64,000 nucleotides of DNA from an uncultured Collinsella sp. (GCA_959026725.1 CAUFMG010000015.1:1-64000); one strand, 5' to 3'. Positions 8,304-16,690 are shown, numbered from the stretch's first letter. The notes: a model not told the origin generated them from the sequence alone. Made by a program: numbers and translations.

Positions 8304-8678
8304 CTACTCGCGGCACAGATGCACGGCGAAACCGGCGAACTCGCGCTTAAAGTACACGAGCTTGGTACCCCCGTCGGGCAGCAGCACGCGCGACTCCTCG
8401 TTGACCTCGAGCCCGCGCTCGGCAAACCACTTCTCAGCTGCATCGATGTCGTTAACGGCAAAGCCGATGTGGCCCTTGGTGCCACGACCGTTCTGCTTCA
8501 TGATCTCGACCAGCGAATCGTTAAAGTACGAAACGGGGGTCTCGATAACGGGCAGGCCCATCATCGTCGAGAACAGCTCCGCGATCTCCAAGGCATCTGC
8601 CGGGTCGGTGGCGTTAATGCCCACATGGGCAACGCGCATGCCAAAGAGCTCGACCGGATTGGCGCTCTGCTCATTCAT
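8304..8678 (-). CDS. VOC (glyoxalase-fold) family protein
   Basis: 124-residue protein with the paired beta-alpha-beta-beta-beta modules of the vicinal oxygen chelate superfamily. It opens GMRVAHVGINATDP; GTKGHIGFAVNDID marks the second module and FAGFAVHLCRE the end. Possible metal ligands are H (AHVGIN), H (KGHIGF) and E near the C-terminus. The start at 8678 avoids reading back through the upstream IIB gene, whose stop lies 12 bases away. Cotranscription with a galactitol-type IIB suggests a role in carbohydrate metabolism, but the reaction is unknown. Confidence 0.72.
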   Translation of the reverse strand: MNEQSANPVELFGMRVAHVGINATDPADALEIAELFSTMMGLPVIETPVSYFNDSLVEIMKQNGRGTKGHIGFAVNDIDAAEKWFAERGLEVNEESRVLLPDGGTKLVYFKREFAGFAVHLCRE

Positions 8679-8689
8679 ACAGGCAGCGC

Positions 8690-8977
8690 CTACTGAGCCA
8701 TAACGTCGAGAACGGCCTTCTCGGCAGCAACGCGGTTCATGCCGGTCATGAAGGGCACGCCGCTCACGTACGGGCAGGTGAGGCCCTCGGGGGCAACGGT
8801 GGTGGCGATCAGCAGGTCGGCGCCCTCGTCGCAAGCGTCCTTGGCCTCGGAGATGGCGCACTGCACGATCTCATACTTGCCGGCATAACCGTTGGCGTCG
8901 AGCATGGTAGCGACCTTCTGGGCAACGAGCGTGGAAGTAGCAGCGCCAGCACCGCAAGCCAAAACGATCTTCTTCAT
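8690..8977 (-). CDS. PTS system IIB component, galactitol type (orphan)
   Basis: 95-residue phosphotransferase IIB of the GatB/lactose-like fold. The phospho-acceptor is C8 in the P-loop LACGAGAATST, near the N-terminus as in GatB. Length matches the family. No IIA or IIC partner is adjacent; the only neighbour on the strand is the VOC gene. It could serve a transporter encoded elsewhere, or act as a phospho-relay regulator. GGGAG precedes the ATG by eight bases. Confidence 0.85.
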   Translation of the reverse strand: MKKIVLACGAGAATSTLVAQKVATMLDANGYAGKYEIVQCAISEAKDACDEGADLLIATTVAPEGLTCPYVSGVPFMTGMNRVAAEKAVLDVMAQ

Positions 8978-9079
8978 AGGTAATATCTCCCTTCATGGTT
9001 TACTTTAGGTAAGTGTACCGCAGCGAGCGATGGCACTCAGCCTCGATGAGCTTTTATGCCAGTTTGCTTGCGCGCTGCG

Positions 9080-9085
9080 TATAAT
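9080..9085 (+). promoter_or_regulatory. -10 element of the TPR-like gene
   Basis: TATAAT, a perfect -10, lies 55 bases before the ATG at 9141. TTGCTT at 9064 is too close to serve as a standard -35, so the -35 is unassigned. Confidence 0.5.
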
Positions 9086-9140
9086 ACATCTAGTACGTGT
9101 TGTCATACCGCTCGCTTTATGAGCGACTAAGGACCCCAAT

Positions 9141-9764
9141 ATGCCCGATTCCCGCACACTCTGGACCGCCGTCGTTATCATCTGCATCGCCGTATCGGTG
9201 TTCTTTAGCGTCAAAAAACGCACCACGTTCAAGCGTCTGCAGCAGCTTATGGCTGCCAAGCAGTGGGACGAGTTCGATCGTTTGCTCGACGGCAAACTCA
9301 CCAGCATGCTGTACCCACGCTACAACCGCGACTACCTGCGCCTGAACTCCTATCTGCTGCGCGAGGACCACGAGCGTGCCAGCGAGATGTTCGACCTGCT
9401 GCTGGGGCTCAACCTCCCCAAGATGCAGCGCGTCGACCTGGTGATCAAAGCCTTTAACTACTATGTTGGCCAGGAGGACCGCAAAAAGTCCAAGGAGTTG
9501 CTGCACGAGATCAAGGGCTTTGAGGGCGGTCAGGCCGAGGCAGTTGCGCACGAGTGCCAGCTGATGTACGACACGATGATCCTCAAGCGCCACAACGACA
9601 TTCCCGAGCTGGAGCGCATGCTCGAGGATGTCGGCGACGACCCGGTCAAGCGCTGCCGCTTGGAGTACCTGTTGGCCCTACAGTACAAGAACAAAGGCGA
9701 CGAGGCCAAGTTTGCCGAGTACTTGGAAAAGTCGGGCCGGCACTCGATGGCCGTCAACGCGTAA
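9141..9764 (+). CDS. Membrane-anchored TPR-like protein, unknown function
   Basis: 207-residue protein. One N-terminal membrane helix (LWTAVVIICIAVSVFFSV) is followed by a wholly helical soluble region with short repeats of the kind seen in TPR or Sel1-like scaffolds (QWDEFDRLLDGKL, DHERASEMFDLLLGL, KKSKELLHEIKGF, KGDEAKFAEYLEKSG). It has no catalytic motif I recognise. A perfect TATAAT lies upstream, and the tRNA-Leu gene follows 31 bases after the stop. A scaffold or envelope-assembly role is only a guess. Confidence 0.6.
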   Translation: MPDSRTLWTAVVIICIAVSVFFSVKKRTTFKRLQQLMAAKQWDEFDRLLDGKLTSMLYPRYNRDYLRLNSYLLREDHERASEMFDLLLGLNLPKMQRVDLVIKAFNYYVGQEDRKKSKELLHEIKGFEGGQAEAVAHECQLMYDTMILKRHNDIPELERMLEDVGDDPVKRCRLEYLLALQYKNKGDEAKFAEYLEKSGRHSMAVNA

Positions 9765-9795
9765 TGAGCGGCTTGTGCTAGACTTCTAGTCTCAC

Positions 9796-9880
9796 GGGGG
9801 CGTGGCGGAATTGGCATACGCAGGAGACTTAAAATCTCTCGCCGCAAGGATTGTGGGTTCGAGTCCCACCGCCCCTACCA
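9796..9880 (+). tRNA. tRNA-Leu (anticodon UAA)
   Basis: 85 nt including an encoded CCA. The acceptor stem pairs 9796-9802 with 9870-9876 (one G-U). The anticodon loop CTTAAAA carries TAA. The variable arm is long, as in class II tRNAs. The T arm GTGGG-TTCGAGT-CCCAC is perfect, and the discriminator base is A, as expected for leucine. Confidence 0.95.
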
Positions 9881-9893
9881 TATGATTGCTTAC

Positions 9894-9929
9894 GAGCCCG
9901 TGTCCCGTTGGGATGCGGGCTCGCTTCTT
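9894..9929 (+). terminator. Terminator of tRNA-Leu
   Basis: Arms 9894-9905 and 9911-9922 form a 12-bp stem with G-U pairs, followed by GCTTCTT. It sits 13 bases after the tRNA. Confidence 0.6.
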
Positions 9930-9948
9930 CCGTACGTCGGCGAGCCTC

Positions 9949-10019
9949 TAAGTTGCGGTGGAATAGTTCCTGTTTTGGCAGCTTACCAGCCCATTTAGGA
10001 ACTATTTCACCGCAACTTA
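9949..10019. repeat. 23-bp inverted repeat between convergent transcripts
   Basis: Arms 9949-9971 and 9997-10019 are reverse complements with one mismatch. Outer sequence is TAAGTTGCGGTG and inner sequence ATAGTTCCT, around a 25-base loop. It separates the tRNA-Leu terminator from the convergent ppx gene. It has no T tract and is not a classical terminator. Confidence 0.55.
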
Positions 10020-10030
10020 TAGGGGAATGG

Positions 10031-11032
10031 TTAAAGGGTGCTAAGGCCGGGGGTCCAGGCGATGGTGGGGGTCGCGCCGTCGAGAACCTCGTTGATGGTG
10101 GCGGCCATGCCGGCAAGCAGGCTGTTCTCGCTTACGGTGAGCGTGTCGTAGCCGCCGGCTCGCATAAGCTCGCGAATCACCACGGCACCAGCCAAGATCA
10201 CGCCCGCGCGTTTGGGCTGTACACCCGGTAGCGCGGCGATGCCTTCCGCGTCCAACACAGACATGCGCTCGATAGCGGCCGAGACCTGCTCCAGCGACAG
10301 CTCGCGTAGGTGCACAAAGCTCGAATCGTACGGTTCCAGCTCGTGGACCAGAGCCACCAGCGTAGTCACCGTGCCGCCCACCGCGACTAAGCGTTCGGCG
10401 CGCTCAAAGTCGACAGGCAGGCCCTCAAAATAGGCGGCGAACTGATCGCCTGCCCACGCGGCAGCGGCAGCAAGTTCGCCATCCGCGGGCGGCAACGCGG
10501 AGAAAAAGCGCTCCGTCACGCGACGGCAACCGATGTCCAGTGAGCGCGTTCCCTCCAGCGCAAAGACCCCGCGCTCAGGCGCATAGACGCCCGTCGCGAG
10601 CTCCGTGGAGCCGCCGCCCGAATCGGCGACGATAATGCGTTCACCGGCAAAGTCGTGCGCCACGCCAAAAAATGTCAAGCGTGCCTCGACCTCGCCCGGA
10701 ATCACCTGTGGTTCAAGTCCCAGATCGCGCAGGCCGTCCAGCAGCAGCGCGGCATTGGACGCATCGCGCGCGGCGCTTGTGCACGTGGTGCAGACGCGCA
10801 CGGCCCCAAAGGCACGGGCCTCGTCCACAAACATGCGGCACGCAGCGAGCACACGCTCGACAGCCGCCTCGCAAAAGCGGCCCGTCGCGTCCACGCCCTC
10901 GCCCAGGTCGGTAATCTCGGTATGCTTGGACGATTCCATAATCGCTCCGCCCTCGACCTGGGCCAACACCAGTCGCGACGACACCGTTCCCAGGTCGATC
11001 GCGGCCACCTTATAGCGTTTGCAATTTGTCAT
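10031..11032 (-). CDS. Ppx/GppA family exopolyphosphatase or guanosine pentaphosphatase
   Basis: 333-residue member of the actin-like ATPase superfamily. The phosphate-1 motif is AIDLGTVSSRL at residues 10-20 and the phosphate-2 region is IIVADSGGGSTEL. The length is that of the short GppA/Ppx1 type without the C-terminal HD-like domain. It would hydrolyse terminal phosphates of polyphosphate or pppGpp. The DLGTVSS sequence differs slightly from the usual D-G-S-N-S, with V in place of N. A DivIC-like gene lies directly upstream (20-base gap) and probably shares the transcript. Confidence 0.82.
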   Translation of the reverse strand: MTNCKRYKVAAIDLGTVSSRLVLAQVEGGAIMESSKHTEITDLGEGVDATGRFCEAAVERVLAACRMFVDEARAFGAVRVCTTCTSAARDASNAALLLDGLRDLGLEPQVIPGEVEARLTFFGVAHDFAGERIIVADSGGGSTELATGVYAPERGVFALEGTRSLDIGCRRVTERFFSALPPADGELAAAAAWAGDQFAAYFEGLPVDFERAERLVAVGGTVTTLVALVHELEPYDSSFVHLRELSLEQVSAAIERMSVLDAEGIAALPGVQPKRAGVILAGAVVIRELMRAGGYDTLTVSENSLLAGMAATINEVLDGATPTIAWTPGLSTL

Positions 11033-11052
11033 TGCGGGCTCCCCTCCGGGCG

Positions 11053-11814
11053 CTATTTGCCGTTGGACACGACCGTCTGACCCTCGACGCCGTTAAACCC
11101 AAACAGCATGTCGAGCGCCTGGATGTACCACGGCGCGTCCTTGCCGACTTCTTCGATTTCCTTGGCCACTTCGCTGGCCTTCTTGGCGTTTGAGGACTTT
11201 TTGCTCGACGACGAGTCCGAATCGTCGTCCAAGCCTAGCACGTCAATCTTCTTCTCGCCGGGCATCACCAGGCCCAGGTCCTCGGACGCCGCGTCCTTGA
11301 TACCCTCCTCCGAGAGCAGCTTGTCGACGCTTTTTTGCAGCTCATCATTGTATTGCTGGCGAATCTCGGCCTGCTTGGCCAAGATATCGCTCGAACGCTT
11401 TGCCACGTACAGATCGCGCACGGGAAAATACAGGCTCACGAGCACCAGCGCCACCACGATACCGATAAACAGCGGACGCAGAGAGCCATGCGTAAAGTCA
11501 TAGATCGCCTTGACCACCGCGTTGTCGTTGGCGTAATGCATAAAGTCCGAGCCCGAAAGACGGCTCGAGGGTCTGCTCGATTTGTCGTGTACCTGAGTCG
11601 AGGGACGCGACGCATGCGACGAACGTGCCGGGCGCACCGGTCCATCTGTCGAAGTATTCACTTGAGCATTGGGGCGCGAGGTACCTGTCGGGCGCTGCGT
11701 GGAGCGATCGACGCCGGCGTAGGCGGACCCACCGAGCTGCACCGTGCGCGCACGGCGAGGCGACGGCTCGCGCGAACCGGCGGAATAGTACCTGTTGTCG
11801 TAAATCTGATCCAT
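11053..11814 (-). CDS. Septum formation initiator (DivIC/FtsB-like) protein
   Basis: 253-residue bitopic membrane protein. A long, basic, Ser/Arg/Thr-rich cytoplasmic N-terminus (about 115 residues) precedes one helix (IGIVVALVLVSLYFPV). An extracytoplasmic coiled coil follows (RSSDILAKQAEIRQQYNDEL), then GLVMPGEKK. The latter matches the conserved end of DivIC/FtsB proteins. An acidic Ser-rich tail and a second hydrophilic block end the protein. The ATG at 11814 has AAGGCG upstream. It probably acts in divisome assembly with FtsL/FtsQ. The long N-terminal extension is typical of actinobacterial versions. Confidence 0.72.
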   Translation of the reverse strand: MDQIYDNRYYSAGSREPSPRRARTVQLGGSAYAGVDRSTQRPTGTSRPNAQVNTSTDGPVRPARSSHASRPSTQVHDKSSRPSSRLSGSDFMHYANDNAVVKAIYDFTHGSLRPLFIGIVVALVLVSLYFPVRDLYVAKRSSDILAKQAEIRQQYNDELQKSVDKLLSEEGIKDAASEDLGLVMPGEKKIDVLGLDDDSDSSSSKKSSNAKKASEVAKEIEEVGKDAPWYIQALDMLFGFNGVEGQTVVSNGK

Positions 11815-11905
11815 GTGCGCCTTGTGCGGTTGAGGTTTGTTTGCGCTAAGTCCTTTAGTTATAGCACGAGCGCCCGCGCCGCCTTCGTCAGCCTTTGCTC
11901 GACAT

Positions 11906-11937
11906 AAAAAAGGCGCTGAGCCGTATGGCCCAGCGCC
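11906..11937 (-). terminator. Terminator of eno
   Basis: On the minus strand, arms 11937-11927 and 11922-11912 make an 11-bp stem with one mismatch, followed by six T (the A run at 11906-11911). It lies about 70 bases after the eno stop. Confidence 0.85.
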
Positions 11938-12009
11938 CATAGTTCTTTGCGGCATCCAGCCAAGGCGGGGAGGAACCGAGTCAGCCTCCCCCTCGCCAAA
12001 TTCGCCCGT

Positions 12010-13299
12010 TTAGCGAATGTTGTAGAACGCGGCCTTGCCGGCGTAGCGCGCGCTGCCCTCGAGCTCGTCCTCGATACGGATGAGCTGGTTGTACTTGGCG
12101 ATACGGTCGCTGCGGCACGGGGCGCCCGACTTAATCTGGCCGGCGTTGACGCCCACGACCAGGTCGGCGATCGTGGAGTCCTCGGTCTCGCCGGAGCGGT
12201 GGCTCACGATGCAAGCGTAGCCGGCCTCCTTGGCGGTCTCGATGGCCTCGAGCGACTCGGTGAGCGTGCCGATCTGGTTGACCTTGACCAGAATCGCGTT
12301 GGCGGCACCCAGCTCGATGCCCTTCTTGAGGCGCTCGGTGTTGGTGACGAACAGGTCGTCGCCCACCAGCTGCACCTTGTTGCCGATGCGACGGGTGAGC
12401 TCAACCCAGCCGTCCCAATCCTCCTCGGCCATGCCATCCTCGATGGAGATGATGGGATAGGCGTCGACGAGCTTCTCCCAGTAATCAACCATCTGGGCAC
12501 TCGTGTACTCCACGCCCTCGCCCTTGAGCTCGTACATGCCGGTCTCGGCGTTGTAGAACTCGGTCGAGGCCGGGTCCATGGCGTACATGAAGTCGACGCC
12601 GGGCTTAAAGCCGGCCTTCTCGACGGCCTTGGTGATGTACTCGAACGGCTCGGCATTGGTCTTAAGGTTGGGGGCAAAGCCGCCCTCGTCGCCCACGCCG
12701 CCGCCCAGGCCGGCCTCGTGCAGCACGCCCTTGAGGGTGTGGTAGACCTCGGCGCACCAACGCAGGCCCTCGGCAAAGCTCGGGGCGCCCACCGGCATGA
12801 TCATGAACTCCTGGAAGTCGACGTTATTATCGGCATGCACGCCGCCGTTGAGAATGTTCATCATGGGCGTGGGCAGCAGATGAGCGTTGACGCCGCCCAG
12901 GTACTGGTACAGCGACAGGCCCGCCGACTCGGCAGCGGCGCGGGCAACGGCCAGCGACACGCCCAAGATGGCGTTGGCGCCGAGCTTGGTCTTGTTGGGG
13001 GTACCGTCCGCGGCAATCAGCGCGGCATCGACGGCGCGCTGGTCGAAGGCGTCGAGGCCCACGACAGCGTCGGCGCACTCGTTGTTGACGTGCTCGACGG
13101 CCTGCGAGACGCCCTTGCCCAGGTAGCGGCCCTTGTCGCCATCGCGCAGCTCGCATGCCTCAAAGGCACCGGTCGAAGCGCCCGAAGGCACCATCGCGCG
13201 GCCGAAGCTGCCGTCCTCGAGCACGACCTCGACCTCGACGGTGGGATTGCCGCGGCTGTCGAGCACCTCGCGACCGTAGACGTCCAAAATATCGCTCAT
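12010..13299 (-). CDS. eno: Enolase
   Basis: 429-residue 2-phosphoglycerate dehydratase of glycolysis. The substrate loop SGASTGAFEA, the general acid region GVGDEGGFAPN, the catalytic lysine in LVKVNQIGTLTES, and SHRSGETEDSTIADL are all present. Length equals the bacterial norm. It is a single-gene unit with its own terminator. Codon use is strongly biased to C/G-ending codons, as expected of a highly expressed gene. Confidence 0.98.
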   Translation of the reverse strand: MSDILDVYGREVLDSRGNPTVEVEVVLEDGSFGRAMVPSGASTGAFEACELRDGDKGRYLGKGVSQAVEHVNNECADAVVGLDAFDQRAVDAALIAADGTPNKTKLGANAILGVSLAVARAAAESAGLSLYQYLGGVNAHLLPTPMMNILNGGVHADNNVDFQEFMIMPVGAPSFAEGLRWCAEVYHTLKGVLHEAGLGGGVGDEGGFAPNLKTNAEPFEYITKAVEKAGFKPGVDFMYAMDPASTEFYNAETGMYELKGEGVEYTSAQMVDYWEKLVDAYPIISIEDGMAEEDWDGWVELTRRIGNKVQLVGDDLFVTNTERLKKGIELGAANAILVKVNQIGTLTESLEAIETAKEAGYACIVSHRSGETEDSTIADLVVGVNAGQIKSGAPCRSDRIAKYNQLIRIEDELEGSARYAGKAAFYNIR

Positions 13300-13435
13300 G
13301 TTGTCTCCCTCTCACTTGGAAACGGGTTGAATGCTTGGCGACACGGCTTGCACGCTACAGCGGCGCGCAGGTTCATAAGTTAGCCTTATCGCACTTTTTG
13401 CATTATGCCCTAAGTTAGCCAAGGGATACAATCTT

Positions 13436-13480
13436 TTTAAAAATAATAGGGGCGATGGGACAAGTCCGTCCCGTCGCCCC
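13436..13480 (-). terminator. Terminator after mazG
   Basis: Arms 13449-13461 and 13468-13480 form a 13-bp stem with a 6-base loop. On the minus strand it is followed by TATTATTTTT. It starts 8 bases after the mazG stop and ends the yfcE-mazG transcript. Confidence 0.85.
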
Positions 13481-13487
13481 CGCAGTC

Positions 13488-14348
13488 TTACTCCTCTGCC
13501 TTTGCGGCATCCCAGAGGTCATTGAGGCCGTGGGTCGAAAGCTCGGCCAGATCCACGTGGGCGTCGGCCGCCATCTGCTCCATCGCGGCCCAGCGGCGGC
13601 GGAACTTTGCCGTACTGGCACGCAGGGCGCTCTCGGCGTCAATTCCCTCCTTGCGCGCAACGTTGACCAGGGCAAAGAGCAGGTCGCCAAACTCCATCTC
13701 GCGCTCGGGAGAACCGGGAGCCTCGGCCTCAAACTCGGCACGCTCCTCGGCAACCTCGTCCCACACGTCCTGGACCGTCTCCCACTCAAAGCCCACGGCA
13801 GCCGCCTTGCGCGACACCTTCTGAGCCTGCATCAGCGCCGGCAGGTGCGTGGGCACACCGTCGAGCAGACCCTCGGGTGCGGCCCCGCCTGCCGCCACGG
13901 CCTGGTCTTTGGCGGCCTTCTCGGCAAGCTTGACCTCGTCCCAAATCTTGAGCACCTCGTCGGAATTGTCGGCATCCGCATCGCCAAACACGTGCGGGTG
14001 ACGACGGATGAGCTTGGCGTCGATATCGCGCGCCACATCGGCCAGCGAAAACTCGCCGGCATCCGCCGCAATCTGCGCATGCAGTACGACCTGCATGAGC
14101 ACGTCGCCCAACTCCTCGCGCAGGTGTGCCGCGTCGTCGGCCTCGATGCAGTCAAGCGCCTCGTAGGCTTCCTCGATCATGTTCTTGCCAATGCTGCGGT
14201 GCGTCTGCTCGCGGTCCCACGGGCAGCCGTCGGGCTGACGCAGGCGCCAGATGGTCTGCACCAGATGCTGCAGCTCGGCCGACGCGTCGACCAGCGTGGA
14301 CAGATCGCGCGAGCCCTCGGCATTTTGCTGAGCCATGTGCTGCGCCAT
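13488..14348 (-). CDS. mazG: Nucleoside triphosphate pyrophosphohydrolase
   Basis: 286-residue MazG, which removes pyrophosphate from (possibly damaged) NTPs. Two MazG folds are seen. The N-terminal one has EEAYEALD and REELGDVLMQVVLHAQIA (EExxE and ExxD metal ligands). The C-terminal one has EFGDLLFALVNVARKEGID. The conserved opening WRLRQPDGCPWDREQTH is present. The ATG at 14348 follows GGAGGAATAACC and lies two bases past the upstream gene's stop, so translation is likely coupled to the phosphodiesterase gene. Confidence 0.93.
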   Translation of the reverse strand: MAQHMAQQNAEGSRDLSTLVDASAELQHLVQTIWRLRQPDGCPWDREQTHRSIGKNMIEEAYEALDCIEADDAAHLREELGDVLMQVVLHAQIAADAGEFSLADVARDIDAKLIRRHPHVFGDADADNSDEVLKIWDEVKLAEKAAKDQAVAAGGAAPEGLLDGVPTHLPALMQAQKVSRKAAAVGFEWETVQDVWDEVAEERAEFEAEAPGSPEREMEFGDLLFALVNVARKEGIDAESALRASTAKFRRRWAAMEQMAADAHVDLAELSTHGLNDLWDAAKAEE

Positions 14349-14350
14349 GG

Positions 14351-14899
14351 TTATTCCTCCTCCAGGATCACGTGACGGAACGCGCCGCCCTCGTAGATGC
14401 CGTAGCTGTGCGTACCGTCCTTGGGAATGCTCACGCTGCCGGGGTTGAAGAGCCACAGGCCCGGGTGCGCCTCGCTTGCCTCGTTAACCTTGATATGCGT
14501 GTGGCCGTAGACGAGCGCGGAGCCTTCGGGCAGCGCGGGCACGTGGTCGACGCTGTTGTGCATACCGGCGCCAAAAACGTGGCCGTGTGTCAAGAACAGC
14601 TCGCGGCCGGCCTCGTCGAACAACGTGGCGTAGTCGGCCATGACGGGAAAGTCGAGCACCATCTGGTCGACCTCGGCGTCACAGTTGCCGCGCACCGCGA
14701 TGATGCGGTCGGCCAGGGCGTTGAGCAGCGGAATCACGCGCTTGGGGGCGTAGTCGCGCGGCAGGTCGTTACGCGGGCCGTGGTAGAGCAGGTCGCCCAG
14801 CAGCACGATGCGGTCGGGCTGCTCGGATTCGATGGCAGCGCAGAGGCGCTCGGCCCAGTATGCCGAGCCATGGATGTCGGAGGCGATGAGGTATTTCAT
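14351..14899 (-). CDS. yfcE: YfcE/MJ0936-type phosphodiesterase
   Basis: 182-residue metallophosphoesterase. Motifs in order are SDIHGS, GDLLYHGPRND, RGNCD, THGHVF and YGHTH, giving a full dinuclear metal site. Length and the GPRN signature fit the YfcE subfamily, which acts on phosphodiesters in vitro; the physiological substrate is not established. GGAAAGGAC... precedes the start. It is the first gene of a two-gene unit with mazG. Confidence 0.88.
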   Translation of the reverse strand: MKYLIASDIHGSAYWAERLCAAIESEQPDRIVLLGDLLYHGPRNDLPRDYAPKRVIPLLNALADRIIAVRGNCDAEVDQMVLDFPVMADYATLFDEAGRELFLTHGHVFGAGMHNSVDHVPALPEGSALVYGHTHIKVNEASEAHPGLWLFNPGSVSIPKDGTHSYGIYEGGAFRHVILEEE

Positions 14900-14971
14900 G
14901 GGGAGTCCTTTCGAAGCGGAGTTGATGGGGCTGAATACGGGGTCCGGCGGATGTGGAGCCCATCTACTGTG

Positions 14972-15457
14972 TTACTCAAATCGCAGCGCCGCGCTCTGAG
15001 CCGCCTGCATCACGCGTTGGAGCGGCGCGCCATGCTCGCGGGCAAGGCGGGCGCAATCCTCGTATTCGGGAGCCGCGCGCTCGCTGCCGTCGGGCAGAGT
15101 CGCCACCTTAACGGATACCTCGCCCCAAGGCGTCGTCACCTGCTCGAATCGGCGCGGCAGGCAAACGCGTTCCATCACCTGGCGACGAACGGCGTTGGTC
15201 GTGGTCTCCAAAAAGATAATCGTCTGCAGGCGTTCGATATCCTCATGCGAGCAAATCACCTGCAACTGCCATCCGGGGCGGCCCTTTTTGCAGTAGAGGG
15301 GCAGCCAGTGCACCTCGCGGGCGCCGGCCTCGCGCAGGCGGTCGGCGGCGTAGGCGAGCACCTCGGGCGACGCGTCATCGATGTCGCACTCCAGCTTGAC
15401 GATAGTTTCGGGCGCATCGGTCTCGCGGGACAGCGGAGATGTACTTCCACGTTGCAT
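14972..15457 (-). CDS. Stand-alone LarC C-terminal domain (nickel-insertion protein family)
   Basis: 161-residue protein matching only the C-terminal part of LarC (DUF111). LarC installs nickel into the pincer cofactor of lactate racemase. Recognisable segments are LECDIDDASPEVLAYAADRL, GAREVHWLPLYCKKGRPGW and IIFLETTTNAVRRQ. Full LarC is about 400 residues; in some bacteria it is made from two frames, LarC1 and LarC2. No LarC1, LarB, LarE or LarA gene is adjacent. The ATG at 15457 has AAAGGA upstream; reading back to 15565 adds no homology. It may work with a LarC1 elsewhere or have a separate metal-related role. Confidence 0.75.
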   Translation of the reverse strand: MQRGSTSPLSRETDAPETIVKLECDIDDASPEVLAYAADRLREAGAREVHWLPLYCKKGRPGWQLQVICSHEDIERLQTIIFLETTTNAVRRQVMERVCLPRRFEQVTTPWGEVSVKVATLPDGSERAAPEYEDCARLAREHGAPLQRVMQAAQSAALRFE

Positions 15458-15561
15458 ACGGTCCGAATCCTTTCCGCACGGGCTCGTTTTATTCACCCAA
15501 ACGCTAGCACATCGGACGTGGCACAGGCGTGACTTTCGTCCGTCGCCGCCCTCACCCCTAT

Positions 15562-15631
15562 CCAAACGTGTACGTCAGCCTCCAAACATGTCATTTTTTG
15601 TCGGTTTTGGAGGCTGACGTACACGTTTTGG
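15562..15631. repeat. 22-bp perfect inverted repeat with 19-base loop
   Basis: Core arms 15565-15586 and 15606-15627 are exact reverse complements; CCAAA and TTTTGG extend them. The sequence reads AACGTGTACGTCAGCCTCC inward. It lies in the 294-base gap between the LarC-like gene and the plus-strand PHP gene, both of which point away from it. Function is unknown; a repeat element or small structured RNA is possible. Confidence 0.6.
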
Positions 15632-15713
15632 AGCGAGGCCGCACCACGCGCCGCGCAACCTTTCCAATCGATTTCGATCCCCGGCGTGCCCGGCGTGTTG
15701 AGAGCTGCGCCAT

Positions 15714-15719
15714 TACAAT
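15714..15719 (+). promoter_or_regulatory. -10 element of the PHP phosphatase gene
   Basis: TACAAT lies 32 bases before the ATG at 15752. No good -35 is seen. AAGGAG before the ATG is a strong ribosome binding site. Confidence 0.4.
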
Positions 15720-15751
15720 GAAGCGGATTCGCTTGACGCAAAGGAGCCGCT

Positions 15752-16663
15752 ATGCCCATGTGCCCGCTGATCGATTGCCATACTCATACCTCGTTTTCGG
15801 ATGGCCATGCCTCGTTTGAGGACAACGTCCGCGCCGCCGCGGCGGCTGGCTGTCGGGTCATGGTCTCGACCGACCACCTCACCTTGCCCGCCAGCATGGA
15901 TGCCAACTGCGAAGTGCAGGTTACTGAGGGCGACCTGCCGGCACATCGTCTGGCTTTTGAGGATGCTCGCAAGCTTGCCGCGCAGATTGCGCCGGAGCTC
16001 AGCTTTATCTATGGCTTTGAATGCGATTGGTACGAGGGCTGCGAGCCTTTGGTTGAGCGCTGGTCCCAGGGCGCCGTCGTACTCCTGGGCAGCGTGCATT
16101 GGATTGGCAACCCAGGCGATATTGCGGCAGGTGCTGCGGGCACGGCGGGGACGGAGGACGTCGCTCGTCCTGATACACCCGATTCCCTTTGCGGTTGGAT
16201 CGACGATGACACCAACCTGCATGTTTGGGAAAACTTAGACGTACGCGGCGTGTGGGAGCGCTATGTCGATGACTGGTGCCGCGCCTGCGAGAGCCCGCTC
16301 AACTTTGATGTAATGGCTCACCCCGACCTGGTCATGCGCTTTTCGAAAGAGGGCTTTGCGCCCGACTTTGACCCCGCGCCGTTCTGGGGGCAGATGGCAG
16401 AGTGTGCACACGACACAGGCCGCCGCGTTGAGGTCTCGACCGCCGCGCCGCGCAAGGGACTCGACGACTACTATCCCGCGACCGGGTTGTTGCGTTGCTT
16501 CGCCCACGCCGAGGTGCCGATCACTTTTGGCTCGGACGCACACCGCGCCTGCGACATCTGCTGGAACATCCGCGAGGCCCAGGCCCACGCCTACGACTGC
16601 GGTTATCGAACCTTCGACATCCCCCACCTCACCGGAGAATGGGAGTCCACGCCCCTCGCCTAA
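15752..16663 (+). CDS. hisK: PHP-family histidinol-phosphatase
   Basis: 303-residue enzyme, likely converting histidinol phosphate to histidinol. PHP metal-ligand motifs are in place: DCHTHTSFSDGH at residues 8-19, STDH near 40, EC in GFECDWYEG, GSVHW, MAHPDL and GSDAHR. The opening MPMCPLIDCHTHT and overall length resemble HisK/HisJ. It runs opposite to and converges on the histidine operon, whose minus-strand genes lack any other histidinol phosphatase (HisB here is the short dehydratase form). The assignment is therefore supported by context. Confidence 0.82.
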   Translation: MPMCPLIDCHTHTSFSDGHASFEDNVRAAAAAGCRVMVSTDHLTLPASMDANCEVQVTEGDLPAHRLAFEDARKLAAQIAPELSFIYGFECDWYEGCEPLVERWSQGAVVLLGSVHWIGNPGDIAAGAAGTAGTEDVARPDTPDSLCGWIDDDTNLHVWENLDVRGVWERYVDDWCRACESPLNFDVMAHPDLVMRFSKEGFAPDFDPAPFWGQMAECAHDTGRRVEVSTAAPRKGLDDYYPATGLLRCFAHAEVPITFGSDAHRACDICWNIREAQAHAYDCGYRTFDIPHLTGEWESTPLA

Positions 16664-16690
16664 CTGGTCGTTTAAGAACGTCCCCAATGA

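Noticed and set aside
11947..13383. A 478-codon frame antisense to enolase
   Set aside because: Same effect of strong codon bias; no ribosome binding site and no recognisable domain.
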